From: Bacteroidota bacterium
GTDB taxonomy: Bacteria; Bacteroidota; Bacteroidia; Chitinophagales; Saprospiraceae
Length of the DNA: 38,749 nucleotides
Direction: 5' to 3'
NCBI GenBank assembly: GCA_018222965.1
Contig: JAAEZH010000047.1
Span: forward strand, 1-38,749
The notes beneath the pieces are model-generated. The model saw only the letters and a list, made by a program, of their open reading frames with translations, did no database searches and had not been told where the DNA came from. The first letter of the stretch is position 1, and each line of letters starts with the position of its first letter. A program made the position numbers and the translations under genes. Below, one piece after another: positions 1-9,118 of the stretch.

Positions 1-54
1 TGGTTCCGTTGGTTCCGTTGGTTCCGTTGGTTCCGTTGGTTCCGTTGGTTCCGT
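1..54. repeat. TGGTTCCGT nonamer array, copy 1 (six units, cut by window edge)
   Basis: Six perfect head-to-tail copies of the 9-bp unit TGGTTCCGT start at the first base of the window, so the array may continue upstream. An identical six-unit array in the same orientation lies at 22954-23007. There are no spacers, so this is not a CRISPR array. Confidence 0.95.
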
Positions 55-108
55 TCTATTAATTGAAAATTAAACCCTAAAAATTAAGAATTCAAAATTC
101 TTCATTCT
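55..108. repeat. AT-rich block flanking nonamer array, copy 1
   Basis: The array is followed by AT-rich DNA and then, at 89-108, by a 20-mer that matches 23038-23057 at 18 of 20 positions; the two differences are T-to-C changes. The spacing from array to 20-mer is 34 nt here and 30 nt at the second locus, so array plus flank behaves as one composite repeat. Confidence 0.6.
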
Positions 109-149
109 CCATTCAAACAATCTAAACTCCTGACAGACAAAGAAAGTTC

Positions 150-464
150 CTACCGAAGCCGAACCGCTGTACCATAAGCTAAAATCTCCGAGCAGCCCTG
201 CATAACCATTGCTGTGGAAAAGCGCACATTGATGACAGCATCAGCCCCAATGGATTCAGCATCCGCAAGCATTCTGCCAATAGCCTGCTCGCGGGCATCC
301 GCCATCAGGCGCGTGTATTCTGAGATTTCGCCTCCTACAATATTTTTTAAGCCGGCAAAAATATCCCGGCCAATGTGGCGGGCTCTAACGGTACTTCCCC
401 GGGCAATATCGAGTACTTCGATGATTTCCCTTCCGGGAATGTGATCTGTGGTGGTAATTTGCAT
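150..464 (-). CDS. YbjQ/UPF0145 family protein
   Basis: This 104-residue protein matches the small YbjQ-like (UPF0145) family in length and pattern: an N-terminal strand ending in PGREI, a central segment with Gly-rich IVGGEISEYT, then a helix with an R-rich stretch and the C-terminal block IGADAVINVRF. The family forms ring-like oligomers and is often labelled heavy-metal binding, but its biochemical role is not established. The protein has no signal peptide or membrane segment and should be cytoplasmic. It starts with ATG at 464, 87 bp downstream of the peptidase stop codon on the same strand, so it could be the last gene of that unit or transcribed alone. The family call is firm; the function is unknown. 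Confidence 0.8.
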   Translation of the reverse strand: MQITTTDHIPGREIIEVLDIARGSTVRARHIGRDIFAGLKNIVGGEISEYTRLMADAREQAIGRMLADAESIGADAVINVRFSTAMVMQGCSEILAYGTAVRLR

Positions 465-551
465 GATGTTCTTATTGTTCGGAATCTAAAATAGCTATTC
501 CCAACATCAGATTAGCTTTTTTTACTACCAGCGATACAAATTAATCGATCA

Positions 552-2756
552 TTATGGCTTAGAACCTACCTCCGTATGATCATTCATCAATTTATCCTTT
601 AGGAAGTTGGTCATCTTCAGATAGAGGTGATAACGGGTATTACCTCCATAAATACCGTGGTTCCTGTTTGGGTAAAAGTAGGTATCAAACTGTTTGTTCG
701 CTTCCACCAGCGCATTTACCATTTCTGCCGTATGCTGAAAATGCACATTGTCGTCGCCCATGCCATGCACGAGCAGGTAATTTCCTTCGAGCAGATCTGC
801 ATAATAAACCGGTGAATTATTGCGATACCCGTCCGCATTTTCTTCCAGCGTACGCATATACCGTTCCGTGTAAATGGTATCATACCACTTCCAGTTGGTC
901 ACCGGAGCTACCGCAATAGCTGCCTTAAATACTTCGTGTCCTTTCAGCAAACAAAGCGTAGACATATAGCCTCCATAACTCCATCCAAAAATGCCGATAC
1001 GATTTGGATCGATGTATTCCAGTCCGCCCAGGTATCGGGCAGCTTCAATCTGATCAACGGTCTCATATTTGCCCAGTTCGAGATAGGTCATTTTCTTAAA
1101 CGCCTCTCCTCTTGCACCGGTACCCCGGTTGTCTACACAGGCGACGATATAGCCTTGCTGGGCAAGCATCTGAAACCACCAGTAGTTTTGACCTTTCCAG
1201 TTGTCGGTTACTTGTTGGGAGCCGGGTCCTCCGTAGAGATACATAAATACAGGATACTTTTTCTTCGGATCAAAATTGGGCGGTTTGATCATATACCCGT
1301 TTAGCTCAACATCGTCGCTGGTGGTAAAATCAAAAAACTCAAGCGGTTGCACCTGGTGCATTTCCATTTTCTCCCGGAGACCTGCATTGTCTTCGATAAC
1401 ACGTACTTCTTTTCCGGAACGCTCATACACCGTATATGTAGCCGGACTGTTGGCGGTAGAATGTGTTAGTACATAATAATCAAAAGTGCTGCTAAACTGG
1501 GCATTGTTCCAGCCTTCCCTGGTCGTTAGCTTGCGCGCTTTCACCTTGCTGTCCAGGCTTACGGAATAGATTTCCCGTTGCAGCGGGTTTTCCATTGCTG
1601 CCTGATAATAAACAATGCCATTCTCGGCATCCAGGCCATAGAATCTGGTTACTTCCCACTCCCCTTTTGTAAGCTGGCGTTTGAGTTTTCCATCCATCGT
1701 GTAGAGGTAGATGTGGTTCCAACCGTCTTTTTCACTTGTCCACAGAAAATGTTCTCCGTCCTCCAGAAAAGTCAGGTTATCGTGAATATCGATGTACCAT
1801 TTGCTTTCTTCTTTGAGTAACAGGCTGGTCTTTCCGCTTCGGGCATCGGCCAGCAACAATTCCAGTTCATTCTGGTGGCGGTTCATGCGGAACACACATA
1901 GTTTTCCGGCATCTTTTGTCCAGACTACCCGGGGCACGTATTGATCCACTTCACTGCCAAGATCCACCTCGGCAGTGGCATTCCCAGCCAGGTGATACAC
2001 GTAAATACTTACCACTGAGTTTTCCTCTCCCACTTTCGGGTATTTGAAAGTTTCATACTCCGGGTAAAGCTCATCGTGATAGTTGGTCATGGTAAACTCT
2101 GCAACATTCGATTCATCAAACCGATAGTAGGCCAGTTTTTCACCATCAGGCGACCAGAAAAACGCTTTCGCGAATGAAAATTCTTCCTCATAGACCCAGT
2201 CTGCCGAACCGTTAATAATTCGGTTCATTTCACCATCTGTGGTAATTTGCACCACGGCATCCGTCTCCAAATCTTTGTAATAGAGGTTATTTTCAAATAC
2301 AAAAGCAACCTTATCCGCTTGCGGATTAAAGGTTGCATACATTTGTTTTCCTTCTTCAAAAAGAGCTTCCAGTTCTTTGCCATCCCAGACAAAGTAATTC
2401 GACCTGGAAGAACGTCGATAAATAGATTCTGTCTCCGTGCGAATCAGAATCTTACTTTCATCCTCGCTAAAGGTATATCCGCTAAATTTTCCCGGAAAAC
2501 CATCCTGCCCTTCCAGCGTAGCTGCTTCAAACAATACACCGGTTTGTTCTCCACTGGTCAGATCGTAATGGGTGATCTGGTTGCTTTCCCGACGGGTGTA
2601 ATGTCGGCCGTCTTTCAGGAAATTAAAGCCTGGAACGCTATTGGCCCAGAATTCATATTCGAGCCAAATGGATTCTAATTTAATTTCTTCCTGGGCACGC
2701 AGACTTAATGCCTGACCCAGAACCAGGATAGGGAGTAAAACGAGAATTCGCTTCAT
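552..2756 (-). CDS. S9B family dipeptidyl peptidase (DPP-IV-like)
   Basis: This exported serine exopeptidase is expected to remove X-Pro or X-Ala dipeptides from peptide N-termini. The 734 residues begin with a signal peptide (basic MKR, then a hydrophobic stretch ending ALSLRAQ). A beta-propeller region carries the S9B mark DWVYEEE, whose Glu pair holds the substrate amino terminus. The C-terminal alpha/beta hydrolase domain has nucleophile Ser593 in GWSYGG, Asp668 in GDDNVHF and His700 in NHGIYGG. All three catalytic residues and the Glu motif are intact and the length is normal for the family, so activity is likely. It lies 17 bp downstream of purA on the same strand, which suggests co-transcription without an obvious metabolic link. 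A periplasmic or outer-membrane-associated location is inferred. Confidence 0.93.
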   Translation of the reverse strand: MKRILVLLPILVLGQALSLRAQEEIKLESIWLEYEFWANSVPGFNFLKDGRHYTRRESNQITHYDLTSGEQTGVLFEAATLEGQDGFPGKFSGYTFSEDESKILIRTETESIYRRSSRSNYFVWDGKELEALFEEGKQMYATFNPQADKVAFVFENNLYYKDLETDAVVQITTDGEMNRIINGSADWVYEEEFSFAKAFFWSPDGEKLAYYRFDESNVAEFTMTNYHDELYPEYETFKYPKVGEENSVVSIYVYHLAGNATAEVDLGSEVDQYVPRVVWTKDAGKLCVFRMNRHQNELELLLADARSGKTSLLLKEESKWYIDIHDNLTFLEDGEHFLWTSEKDGWNHIYLYTMDGKLKRQLTKGEWEVTRFYGLDAENGIVYYQAAMENPLQREIYSVSLDSKVKARKLTTREGWNNAQFSSTFDYYVLTHSTANSPATYTVYERSGKEVRVIEDNAGLREKMEMHQVQPLEFFDFTTSDDVELNGYMIKPPNFDPKKKYPVFMYLYGGPGSQQVTDNWKGQNYWWFQMLAQQGYIVACVDNRGTGARGEAFKKMTYLELGKYETVDQIEAARYLGGLEYIDPNRIGIFGWSYGGYMSTLCLLKGHEVFKAAIAVAPVTNWKWYDTIYTERYMRTLEENADGYRNNSPVYYADLLEGNYLLVHGMGDDNVHFQHTAEMVNALVEANKQFDTYFYPNRNHGIYGGNTRYHLYLKMTNFLKDKLMNDHTEVGSKP

Positions 2757-2773
2757 ATGGATGGTAAATTCTT

Positions 2774-4063
2774 TTACTTAACAACGTCCGCTACAGCGCG
2801 GAGGATCAACTGCTCTCTGCCCGGGCCAACGGAAACCATGGAAACCGGCACTTTCAGTTTTTCTTCCAGCGTTTTAATATAACGACGAGCCGCTTCCGGC
2901 AGTGCATCAAAATCTCTTTCGGCGGTCAATACCGTATTCCAGCCTTTGTGCATTTCATAGACGGGCTTAACTTCTCCGTCACAAATATCAAAGGGTACTT
3001 GATCGGTGTGTTTGCCATTATACTCATAACCGGATGCTACTCCGATCTCATCAAAACCATCCAACACATCGATTTTGGTGATAACCAGTTGGGTTACCCC
3101 ATTGAGCATGATGGTATAATTGAGTTGTGGAATATCAATCCAGCCACAACGACGCGGCCGGCCGGTAGTGGCTCCAAATTCGCCACCTGCTTCGCGGAGT
3201 CTTTCTCCGGTTTCATCGTGCAGTTCGGTAGGGAATGGTCCGCCGCCAACCCGGGTGCAATAAGCCTTTGTAATACCGATTACTTCTCCGATCTTATGCG
3301 GTGAAACACCCAGGCCATTACAAACGCCGGATGTTACTGTATTGGAGGAGGTTACATAAGGATAGGTGCCAAAGTCTATATCGAGCATGGAGCCCTGAGC
3401 ACCTTCAGCCAGAATCCGCTTGCCTTCCTTAAGTTGTTGATTGATGAAATATTCTCCGTCAACATTTTTCAGTTCCCGCAAAGTATCCAGGCACTCAAAC
3501 CAAAGGGCTTCTTCGCTCTCCAAATCAAATTCATACTCCGGATACAATTTAAGCAAGCCCATGTGTTTCTCCTTGAGCTTTTCGTACTTCTCCTTAAAGT
3601 TTGGCGAATAGACATCCCCAACGCGGAGTCCGTTACGGCCTGTTTTATCCATGTAGGTAGGGCCGATACCTTTGAGGGTAGACCCAATTTTTTCCTGGCC
3701 TTTGGCTGCTTCCGAGGCAGCGTCAATATACCGGTGTGTCGGTAGGATGAGGTGTGCCTTATTGGAAACAAAGAGGCGTTCTTTATAGTCGGGAACAAAA
3801 TCGCCCAACTTGCCAATTTCTTTTCTCAGGGTTATCGGATCGATCACTACCCCGTTGCCGATCAGATTGACCAGGCCTTTTCGGAAAATCCCGGAGGGGA
3901 TTGTATGGAGTACAAACTTGTGTCCGTCAAATTTCAGTGTATGTCCCGCATTGGGTCCGCCCTGAAAACGGGCTACAACATCGTATTGACTTGCCAGATA
4001 ATCTACAATCTTCCCTTTTCCTTCATCGCCCCACTGCAAACCAAGTATTACATCAATTGCCAT
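2774..4063 (-). CDS. purA: Adenylosuccinate synthetase
   Basis: PurA joins IMP and aspartate using GTP to give adenylosuccinate, the first committed step from IMP to AMP, in the cytoplasm. The 429-residue protein has the expected length. The N-terminal GDEGKGK loop (residues 12-18) and His41 in GPNAGHT are the phosphate-binding and catalytic elements. Further family blocks are readable: GSTLKGIGPTY, EGAQGSMLDIDFGTYP and TTGRPRRCGW. The ATG at 4063 begins directly with the conserved first strand. A Fur-family gene and spoT lie upstream on the same strand and a dipeptidyl peptidase follows by 17 bp. A possible own promoter lies at the end of the fur-like gene. Confidence 0.98.
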   Translation of the reverse strand: MAIDVILGLQWGDEGKGKIVDYLASQYDVVARFQGGPNAGHTLKFDGHKFVLHTIPSGIFRKGLVNLIGNGVVIDPITLRKEIGKLGDFVPDYKERLFVSNKAHLILPTHRYIDAASEAAKGQEKIGSTLKGIGPTYMDKTGRNGLRVGDVYSPNFKEKYEKLKEKHMGLLKLYPEYEFDLESEEALWFECLDTLRELKNVDGEYFINQQLKEGKRILAEGAQGSMLDIDFGTYPYVTSSNTVTSGVCNGLGVSPHKIGEVIGITKAYCTRVGGGPFPTELHDETGERLREAGGEFGATTGRPRRCGWIDIPQLNYTIMLNGVTQLVITKIDVLDGFDEIGVASGYEYNGKHTDQVPFDICDGEVKPVYEMHKGWNTVLTAERDFDALPEAARRYIKTLEEKLKVPVSMVSVGPGREQLILRAVADVVK

Positions 4064-4207
4064 TCGGATAGTACGATTTTAGGCCTGGACCAACATTCGC
4101 GAAAGCGGAATAAAGCCCTATAGCCCGGGTGTGTTTTAGAAGTTTTCAAAAGACATACCGGCTGAGAAGTCTTTTCGACAATTCGTTTCGGTATTTACAT
4201 AAAGCTG

Positions 4208-4215
4208 CAAAACTA
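4208..4215 (-). promoter_or_regulatory. Candidate purA -7 element (TAGTTTTG)
   Basis: Read on the minus strand this is TAGTTTTG, a full match to the Bacteroidota -7 consensus TAnnTTTG, just past the stop codon of the Fur-family gene. Transcription would start near 4200 and give a purA leader of about 140 nt. No clear TTTG -33 box is present at the right distance, so the call is tentative. Confidence 0.3.
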
Positions 4216-4221
4216 GGAATT

Positions 4222-4710
4222 TCAGAGGGATTCTGGTGCATCCTTACCGCTGGTTCGCGGACAAGCACCTTCACATTTGCCATACAGATTCAGCGAGTGG
4301 TGGGTAATCCGGAACTTCAGCAGGTCGCCCATCATATCCTTAATCTGTTGAATCCGGGGATCGCAAAACTCCAAAACCTTACCACAATCGACACAAATCA
4401 GGTGATCGTGTTGCTTGAAGCCGTAAGATTTTTCATACTGAGCCAGATTTTTACCAAACTGATGTTTTTTAACCAGATCACAGCTTACCAACAACTCCAG
4501 GGTATTATACACGGTAGCCCGGCTTACCCGATAATTTTGATTTTTCATATGAATGTACAGGGCTTCTGCATCGAAATGATCGTTTCGATGATAGATTTCC
4601 TGCAGGATAGCGAAACGCTCAGGCGTTTTGCGTAGCCCGTTCTTTTCCAGATGGGCCGAAAAAATGTTTTTCACCTCCTGTATGACCGAATCTTCTGTCT
4701 TCATATTCAT
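4222..4710 (-). CDS. Fur family transcriptional regulator
   Basis: This is a metal-dependent repressor of the Fur/PerR/Zur family. An N-terminal winged helix carries the family segments LRKTPERFAILQEIY and YRVSRATVYNTLELL. The dimerisation domain has metal-ligand motif HDHLICVDCGKVLEF, with a first Cys pair (CVDC) and a second pair (CEGAC) near the C-terminus, the arrangement of a structural Cys4 zinc site. HHSLNLYGKC near the end is typical of Fur. Metal specificity cannot be read safely from the sequence. I chose the ATG at 4710 (MNMKTED) because the longer frame would need a TTG at 4719; the ATG at 4704 is also possible. It lies about 50 bp downstream of spoT on the same strand, so stress or nutrient signalling and metal control may share a transcript. 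Confidence 0.9.
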   Translation of the reverse strand: MNMKTEDSVIQEVKNIFSAHLEKNGLRKTPERFAILQEIYHRNDHFDAEALYIHMKNQNYRVSRATVYNTLELLVSCDLVKKHQFGKNLAQYEKSYGFKQHDHLICVDCGKVLEFCDPRIQQIKDMMGDLLKFRITHHSLNLYGKCEGACPRTSGKDAPESL

Positions 4711-4759
4711 TTGTCGCAATTCCTGGTCAAAAAGTATCCCGAAATCACAATTCCGGAAT

Positions 4760-6982
4760 TTAGTCTATTCTACTAACCGTTGAAACGTTGTCCAGGTTTT
4801 TCAAAGTTCGTATTACCTGATTCAGCTGATCGGTATTTTGCACCAGTAAGCTGATCCGACCTTCGAAGTAACCGGCATCTCCACCAATATTAAAGGCGCG
4901 GATATTCAAGCCTAAATTAGTAGAAATTTCATGGCTCAGGCGTTGTATCATCCCGGGGCCGGCATCAATCCCCGTTATTTTCAGATCTGCAACGAAAGTA
5001 GTATTGGTCGTTCCGCCCCACTCCGCTTTCATAATACGGTAACCGTAATTGGCCATTAAGTGCGTGGCGTTCGGACAATTGGATCGGTGTATCTTCAAAC
5101 CGGAATTCATTGTCAGGAAAGCAAAGATACTATCTCCCTGCACGGGATTACAGCAGGAAGCAAAAGAATAGCTGTAATTATCTGCCGGCTCTCCGCCAAC
5201 CAGCAATTTAGGCTTATGGGCTTTCTGGCGTTTCCGCGCAGCTCTGTCGGATGGTGGTTTCTCCTCCTGCGGGGGGTCTTCCTCTTTTTTTGGGGGAATT
5301 AGTACCAGCCGGTTATTGCTTGCCTGAAAGGGCTTCAACAGATCACCGATTTGTACTTCATCTGTAGCTAAATCGTAGTACAGATCCACATGCGAGGCAT
5401 AATTGTAATGCTTAACGAGTGCTTCCACTGAAAAATCGAAGTCGACTTTCATATTCCGGAACTTCCGCTCGAGGGCTTCTTTGCCCAGGATTCCCTGTCG
5501 GCGCCGCTCCTCCTTCATGGCAGAGCGAACCTTGGAGCGAGCCTTGCCCGTCACCACCAGCTTCAGCCAACTTTCATTCGGCTTTTGATTTTTACTGGTT
5601 TGCACCGAAATCTGATCCCCGTTCTTGAGCTTATACCCAAGCGGCACCTGTCGGTTGTTGACCTTTACCGCGGTACAGTGATATCCAATATCGGTATGAA
5701 TGCTAAAAGCAAAATCCAAAGCCGTCGCTCCTTTAGGCAGCATTTTCATGTCGCCTTTCGGCGTATAGACATACACCTCTTCATTAAAAAGGTTGGTCTT
5801 AAAGTCTGACAAAAACTCCAGGGCATCACTATTGGAGTTGTCGAGCAGATCCCGTACACCGTCCAACCACACTTCATAAACATCGGGACCGTCAGACAGC
5901 CCCTTATATTTCCAGTGGGCGGCAAATCCGCGCTCGGCGATTTCATTCATCCGCACCGTACGGATCTGTACCTCTACAAATTGCCCGCCGGGTCCGATTA
6001 CTGTTGTATGCAGGGATTCATAGCCGTTGGACTTAGGAGTGGTTACCCAATCCTTCAGACGTTCCGGTATCGGCTTATACACATCGGTAACCACAGAATA
6101 CACTTGCCAGCAGATAGACTTTTCGCGAGATTTCTCGACATCCAGAATGATGCGTACGGCAAAGAGGTCGTAGATCTCTTCAAAGGGAACCTGCTTGGTT
6201 TTAATCTTATTCCAGATGGAATAGATAGATTTGGGCCGGCCGAAAATTTCGTAGGGAATATTAAAATCATCAAGCTGCTTGGAGACCGGCTTGATAAATT
6301 CATTGATGTAGCGCTCTCTTTCCTTTTTGGTTTCCTGCAGCTTTTTAGCAATCTCGAAATACGGTTCCGGGTCTGTGATCTTCATGCACAGATCCTGAAA
6401 CTCTGTTTTCACTGCATACAAGCCCAATCGATGGGCCAGCGGAGCATATATGTAAGAAGTTTCAGCAGCAATTTTCAACTGCTTGTGGCGGGGCATAGAG
6501 CCGAGCGTGCGCATATTGTGGAGACGGTCGGCCATCTTGATCAGCACCACCCGCACATCTTCCACCAGGGTACTCAGTACTTTTTTAAAGTTTTCTGCCT
6601 GAGGGCTTTCTGCATTATAGGAACTGTCGAGTTTGGTAAGGCCGTCTACGATCCGGGTTATGCGTTCTCCAAAAGTATTCTCCAGTTCTGTCAGTGTTAC
6701 ATTGGTATCCTCTACTACATCGTGCAATAAGGCACATACCACTGCTGTTGGTCCAAGCCCCAATTCTTCTGCACAAATACGTGCCACCTCTATAGGGTGG
6801 AGAATATAAGGCTCACCAGATTTACGTCTTTGTTCACTATGAGCTTTTACAGCCAGCTCGTATGCGTTGCGGATGTTTACAGAATCTTGTTCATCCGGAT
6901 TTTTTATGGTGCGCAATAACTGACGGTAGGCCCTTTGGATCAAACGCTTTTCATCTTCCTGTTGACTCATTACATCAGGCAT
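4760..6982 (-). CDS. Bifunctional (p)ppGpp synthetase/hydrolase (RelA/SpoT)
   Basis: This long RSH enzyme makes and degrades the stringent-response alarmone (p)ppGpp. The 740 residues follow the usual domain order. An HD hydrolase domain has the intact motif LLHDVVEDT (HD at 87-88). A synthetase domain has GRPKSIYSIWNKIK, EIYDLFAVRI and GYESLHTTVIGP. A TGS domain begins near VYVYTPKGDMKMLPKGATALDF, a helical/zinc-finger-like region has CCNPVQGD, and a C-terminal ACT domain ends the protein. Because both the hydrolase HD and the synthetase motifs are present, I read it as bifunctional like SpoT/Rel, not a synthetase-only RelA. The ATG at 6982 is used; the ATG at 6970 is an alternative. A matching -7 element lies at 7125-7132. 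Confidence 0.95.
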   Translation of the reverse strand: MPDVMSQQEDEKRLIQRAYRQLLRTIKNPDEQDSVNIRNAYELAVKAHSEQRRKSGEPYILHPIEVARICAEELGLGPTAVVCALLHDVVEDTNVTLTELENTFGERITRIVDGLTKLDSSYNAESPQAENFKKVLSTLVEDVRVVLIKMADRLHNMRTLGSMPRHKQLKIAAETSYIYAPLAHRLGLYAVKTEFQDLCMKITDPEPYFEIAKKLQETKKERERYINEFIKPVSKQLDDFNIPYEIFGRPKSIYSIWNKIKTKQVPFEEIYDLFAVRIILDVEKSREKSICWQVYSVVTDVYKPIPERLKDWVTTPKSNGYESLHTTVIGPGGQFVEVQIRTVRMNEIAERGFAAHWKYKGLSDGPDVYEVWLDGVRDLLDNSNSDALEFLSDFKTNLFNEEVYVYTPKGDMKMLPKGATALDFAFSIHTDIGYHCTAVKVNNRQVPLGYKLKNGDQISVQTSKNQKPNESWLKLVVTGKARSKVRSAMKEERRRQGILGKEALERKFRNMKVDFDFSVEALVKHYNYASHVDLYYDLATDEVQIGDLLKPFQASNNRLVLIPPKKEEDPPQEEKPPSDRAARKRQKAHKPKLLVGGEPADNYSYSFASCCNPVQGDSIFAFLTMNSGLKIHRSNCPNATHLMANYGYRIMKAEWGGTTNTTFVADLKITGIDAGPGMIQRLSHEISTNLGLNIRAFNIGGDAGYFEGRISLLVQNTDQLNQVIRTLKNLDNVSTVSRID

Positions 6983-7124
6983 ACACTCTGTCTCCCTGCT
7001 TTTTTTTGCGCTCCGGAATTTAATTTACTCTAAAACTGTTGTGGTTTCCGAATGGCGCTTGCTTTTATGTAAAAAGAAGGTTTTCTCCTGGTTGAGGGAA
7101 ATTTTTTAACAACTTCTGTATGTA

Positions 7125-7132
7125 CAAAGCTA
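7125..7132 (-). promoter_or_regulatory. Candidate spoT -7 element (TAGCTTTG)
   Basis: On the minus strand this reads TAGCTTTG, a full match to TAnnTTTG, in the gap between spoT and the tRNA gene. It would give a leader of about 135 nt before the spoT ATG. No convincing -33 TTTG is seen. Confidence 0.35.
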
Positions 7133-7145
7133 TAAAAATAATGAC

Positions 7146-7180
7146 TTTGGGTTAATTTTTTCGAAATCCTTTTATCTTTG
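7146..7180 (+). promoter_or_regulatory. Candidate promoter for tRNA-Leu
   Basis: TTTG at 7146-7149 and TATCTTTG at 7173-7180 match the Bacteroidota -33 and -7 boxes. The spacer is 23 bp, slightly longer than usual. The element lies about 110 bp upstream of the tRNA and faces it; the minus-strand spoT promoter candidate lies just to the left. Confidence 0.4.
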
Positions 7181-7288
7181 CAGGGCTTTTGAGTTTTACA
7201 CGAATAAAACCGTCTCTAAAGTGCTGGTTTTCAGAAGGAAAGGCAGTTAAGGCGGAAAACTCAACAGACATTGACATTTTTCACACAT

Positions 7289-7370
7289 GCGGGTGTGGCG
7301 AAATTGGTAGACGTGCTAGACTTAGGATCTAGTGCCGCAAGGCGTGGGGGTTCGAGTCCCTCCACCCGCA
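7289..7370 (+). tRNA. tRNA-Leu (anticodon UAG)
   Basis: A class II tRNA of 82 nt. The 7-bp acceptor stem pairs GCGGGTG (7289-7295) with CACCCGC (7363-7369), followed by discriminator A7370. The anticodon stem pairs CTAGA (7316-7320) with TCTAG (7328-7332) around loop CTTAGGA, giving anticodon TAG at 7323-7325, which reads CUN leucine codons. A long variable arm (TGCCGCAAGGCGT region) and the T-loop GTTCGAGTCC are clear. The 3' CCA is not encoded, since the next bases are CAGAG. The gene stands alone between divergent spoT and tig. Confidence 0.97.
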
Positions 7371-7462
7371 CAGAGTAATGGGATGAGGGCGAGCGGTTTA
7401 TTGCCCCTGACTAAGACGGGCAAAGAAAAGTCCCTCCTCCCACACACTTTTCTCATTTTTCA

Positions 7463-7516
7463 GGCTTTCGCCGAATGATGCCCCTGGCAAAGGCGGAACC
7501 TGATTCGCCGAAAGGC
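7463..7516. repeat. GGCTTTCGCCGAAT motif and its near-inverse
   Basis: GGCTTTCGCCGAAT at 7463-7476 and ATTCGCCGAAAGGC at 7503-7516 can pair at 12 of 14 positions around a 26-nt loop. Both are members of a motif family scattered through the window. The element sits in the non-coding stretch between tRNA-Leu and tig, which otherwise shows nothing I can name. Confidence 0.6.
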
Positions 7517-7658
7517 AAATACCCGGCCCGGCAATCCGGGAAACAACGAGCAAATAATCTACATAATATCCCTCCTGTTATTTTGCCGGATCAACTTTTC
7601 TGTATTTGGCGACGTTTTCGAGGGTAATAATTTCCTAAGTTAAATTTTTCAAAGTTCT

Positions 7659-9047
7659 ATGGCTACAGTTGTCAGAGAAGATATCGACAAACTCAATGCA
7701 ACCCTGACGGTTAAGTTGGCAGCAGACGAGTATAAGCCGACCGTGCAAGACGAGTTGAAAAAACTCCGCTCCAAAGTCACCATGAAAGGATTCCGCAAAG
7801 GAAAAACGCCTATGAGTATGGTCCGGAAAATGTACGGCCCGGGTATTCTTTCAGATGTCATCGACAAGGAAGTAAACAAAGCAATGACCGATTATCTGGT
7901 CAAAGAAAAACTAAGCTTCCTGGGAAATCCTATCCCATCCGAAGAACAGAAGGATTTTGATTTTGACGTAAACGACCTGCAGGATTTTGAGATTGCATTC
8001 GATTTAGGGCTCGTCCCTGAATTTGAGCTTGCCGGCCTCGACGAAAAGACCAAGTTCCCGAAATACGCGGTGAAGGTGGACAAAAAGACCATCGACAAGG
8101 AGCTTAACAATATGTTGAAGCGACTTGGAACACAAGAAGCCACAGAAGAAGAAATTGAAGAAGACGATATCCTGCGCCTTACCGCCAAAGAGCTCGACGG
8201 TCGCAAGTTGAAGGAAGACGGACATGAGACTAATTTCAGTGTTGCCGTCAAAGATCTTTCAAAAGATGCTGCCAAAAAAGTGACAGGCAAGAAAGTTGGG
8301 GTCTCTTTCAACTTCGATATTTTCGAGTTGGAAGAAAAGGCAAACAGAGAGAATGTCATCAACAATATGTTGCAGTTGACAGACGACACTCCCGATGTAG
8401 GCGACAAATATAAATTTACGGTCGATGAGGTTATTCGTCTGAAACCTGCAGAGCCAACAGAGGAGAATCTGGTACAACTATTTGGTCCGGACCGGGCTAA
8501 AACGGAGGAAGAAGCACGTGCTGCCATCGAAGAGGATATCAGCAAATACTTCGATAACCAGGCGGATGGCATCCTTTTCAAGCAGGTTCAGAAACACCTC
8601 TTGGAAAGCAACGAAAAGACGATCCCGCTCCCGGATAATTTTCTGAAACGCTGGCTCGTGTCTCGCAATCAGGAAAACGATTTGTCTGTCGAAGAGATTG
8701 AGAAAGATTATCCGATGTTTTCCGAAGACCTCCGCTGGCGCCTGATCAAGGAGAAGCTGATGGAAAAATTCGATATCAAGATTGAAGAAAATGATATTCG
8801 AGACGCCTTCCGACAACAGTTTAGCCAGTACCTTGGTGCAATGGGAGCCGGCAATGAAGAATTGATCGAAGGAACGATCGACCGCGCCATGCAAAGCCAG
8901 GATCAGGTAGAAAGAGTACAACAGGAAGTCATTACCGAAAAGGTCTTTGAAAGCCTGAAGGAGGTTTATAAACTGGAGAAAAAATCTGTTAAGGAAGACA
9001 AATTTGAAGAACTCCAAAAAGAATATCTCCAACGAAATCAGGGTTAA
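7659..9047 (+). CDS. tig: Trigger factor, ribosome-associated chaperone
   Basis: Trigger factor binds near the ribosomal exit tunnel and shields nascent chains. The 462-residue protein has the ribosome-docking signature GFRKGKTP at residues 44-51, followed by YGPGILSDVIDKEVNKA as in other trigger factors. The middle domain, where the FKBP-type prolyl isomerase would sit (about 155-250), is divergent and acidic, as is usual in Bacteroidota, so isomerase activity is doubtful. The C-terminal half is a long charged helical domain. It lies upstream of clpP (71 bp) and clpX (19 bp further) on the same strand, the conserved tig-clpP-clpX order that links folding and degradation. Confidence 0.95.
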   Translation: MATVVREDIDKLNATLTVKLAADEYKPTVQDELKKLRSKVTMKGFRKGKTPMSMVRKMYGPGILSDVIDKEVNKAMTDYLVKEKLSFLGNPIPSEEQKDFDFDVNDLQDFEIAFDLGLVPEFELAGLDEKTKFPKYAVKVDKKTIDKELNNMLKRLGTQEATEEEIEEDDILRLTAKELDGRKLKEDGHETNFSVAVKDLSKDAAKKVTGKKVGVSFNFDIFELEEKANRENVINNMLQLTDDTPDVGDKYKFTVDEVIRLKPAEPTEENLVQLFGPDRAKTEEEARAAIEEDISKYFDNQADGILFKQVQKHLLESNEKTIPLPDNFLKRWLVSRNQENDLSVEEIEKDYPMFSEDLRWRLIKEKLMEKFDIKIEENDIRDAFRQQFSQYLGAMGAGNEELIEGTIDRAMQSQDQVERVQQEVITEKVFESLKEVYKLEKKSVKEDKFEELQKEYLQRNQG

Positions 9048-9118
9048 TTCAACCAGCCTCACGGCTGAAACGTTAATAGATGGTCAGCCTATATTGGCCG
9101 TTTGATTAAAGTGAAAAC

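Noticed and set aside
1-54. Nonamer array considered as a CRISPR array
   Set aside because: Units are 9 bp with no spacers and no cas genes are present; it is a simple tandem repeat.
5915-6730. 271-residue plus-strand frame inside spoT
   Set aside because: It is antisense to a well-conserved RelA/SpoT and has no recognisable domains.
7371-7658. Possible small RNA between tRNA-Leu and tig
   Set aside because: Some G+C-rich hairpins (for example CCCGG...CCGGG near 7521-7540) exist, but I cannot match 6S, SRP or another known RNA and see no promoter or terminator pair.
8478-9062. 194-residue minus-strand frame inside tig
   Set aside because: Antisense of the acidic, helical C-terminal domain of trigger factor; the Phe/Leu-rich product is the expected shadow of Lys/Glu codons.
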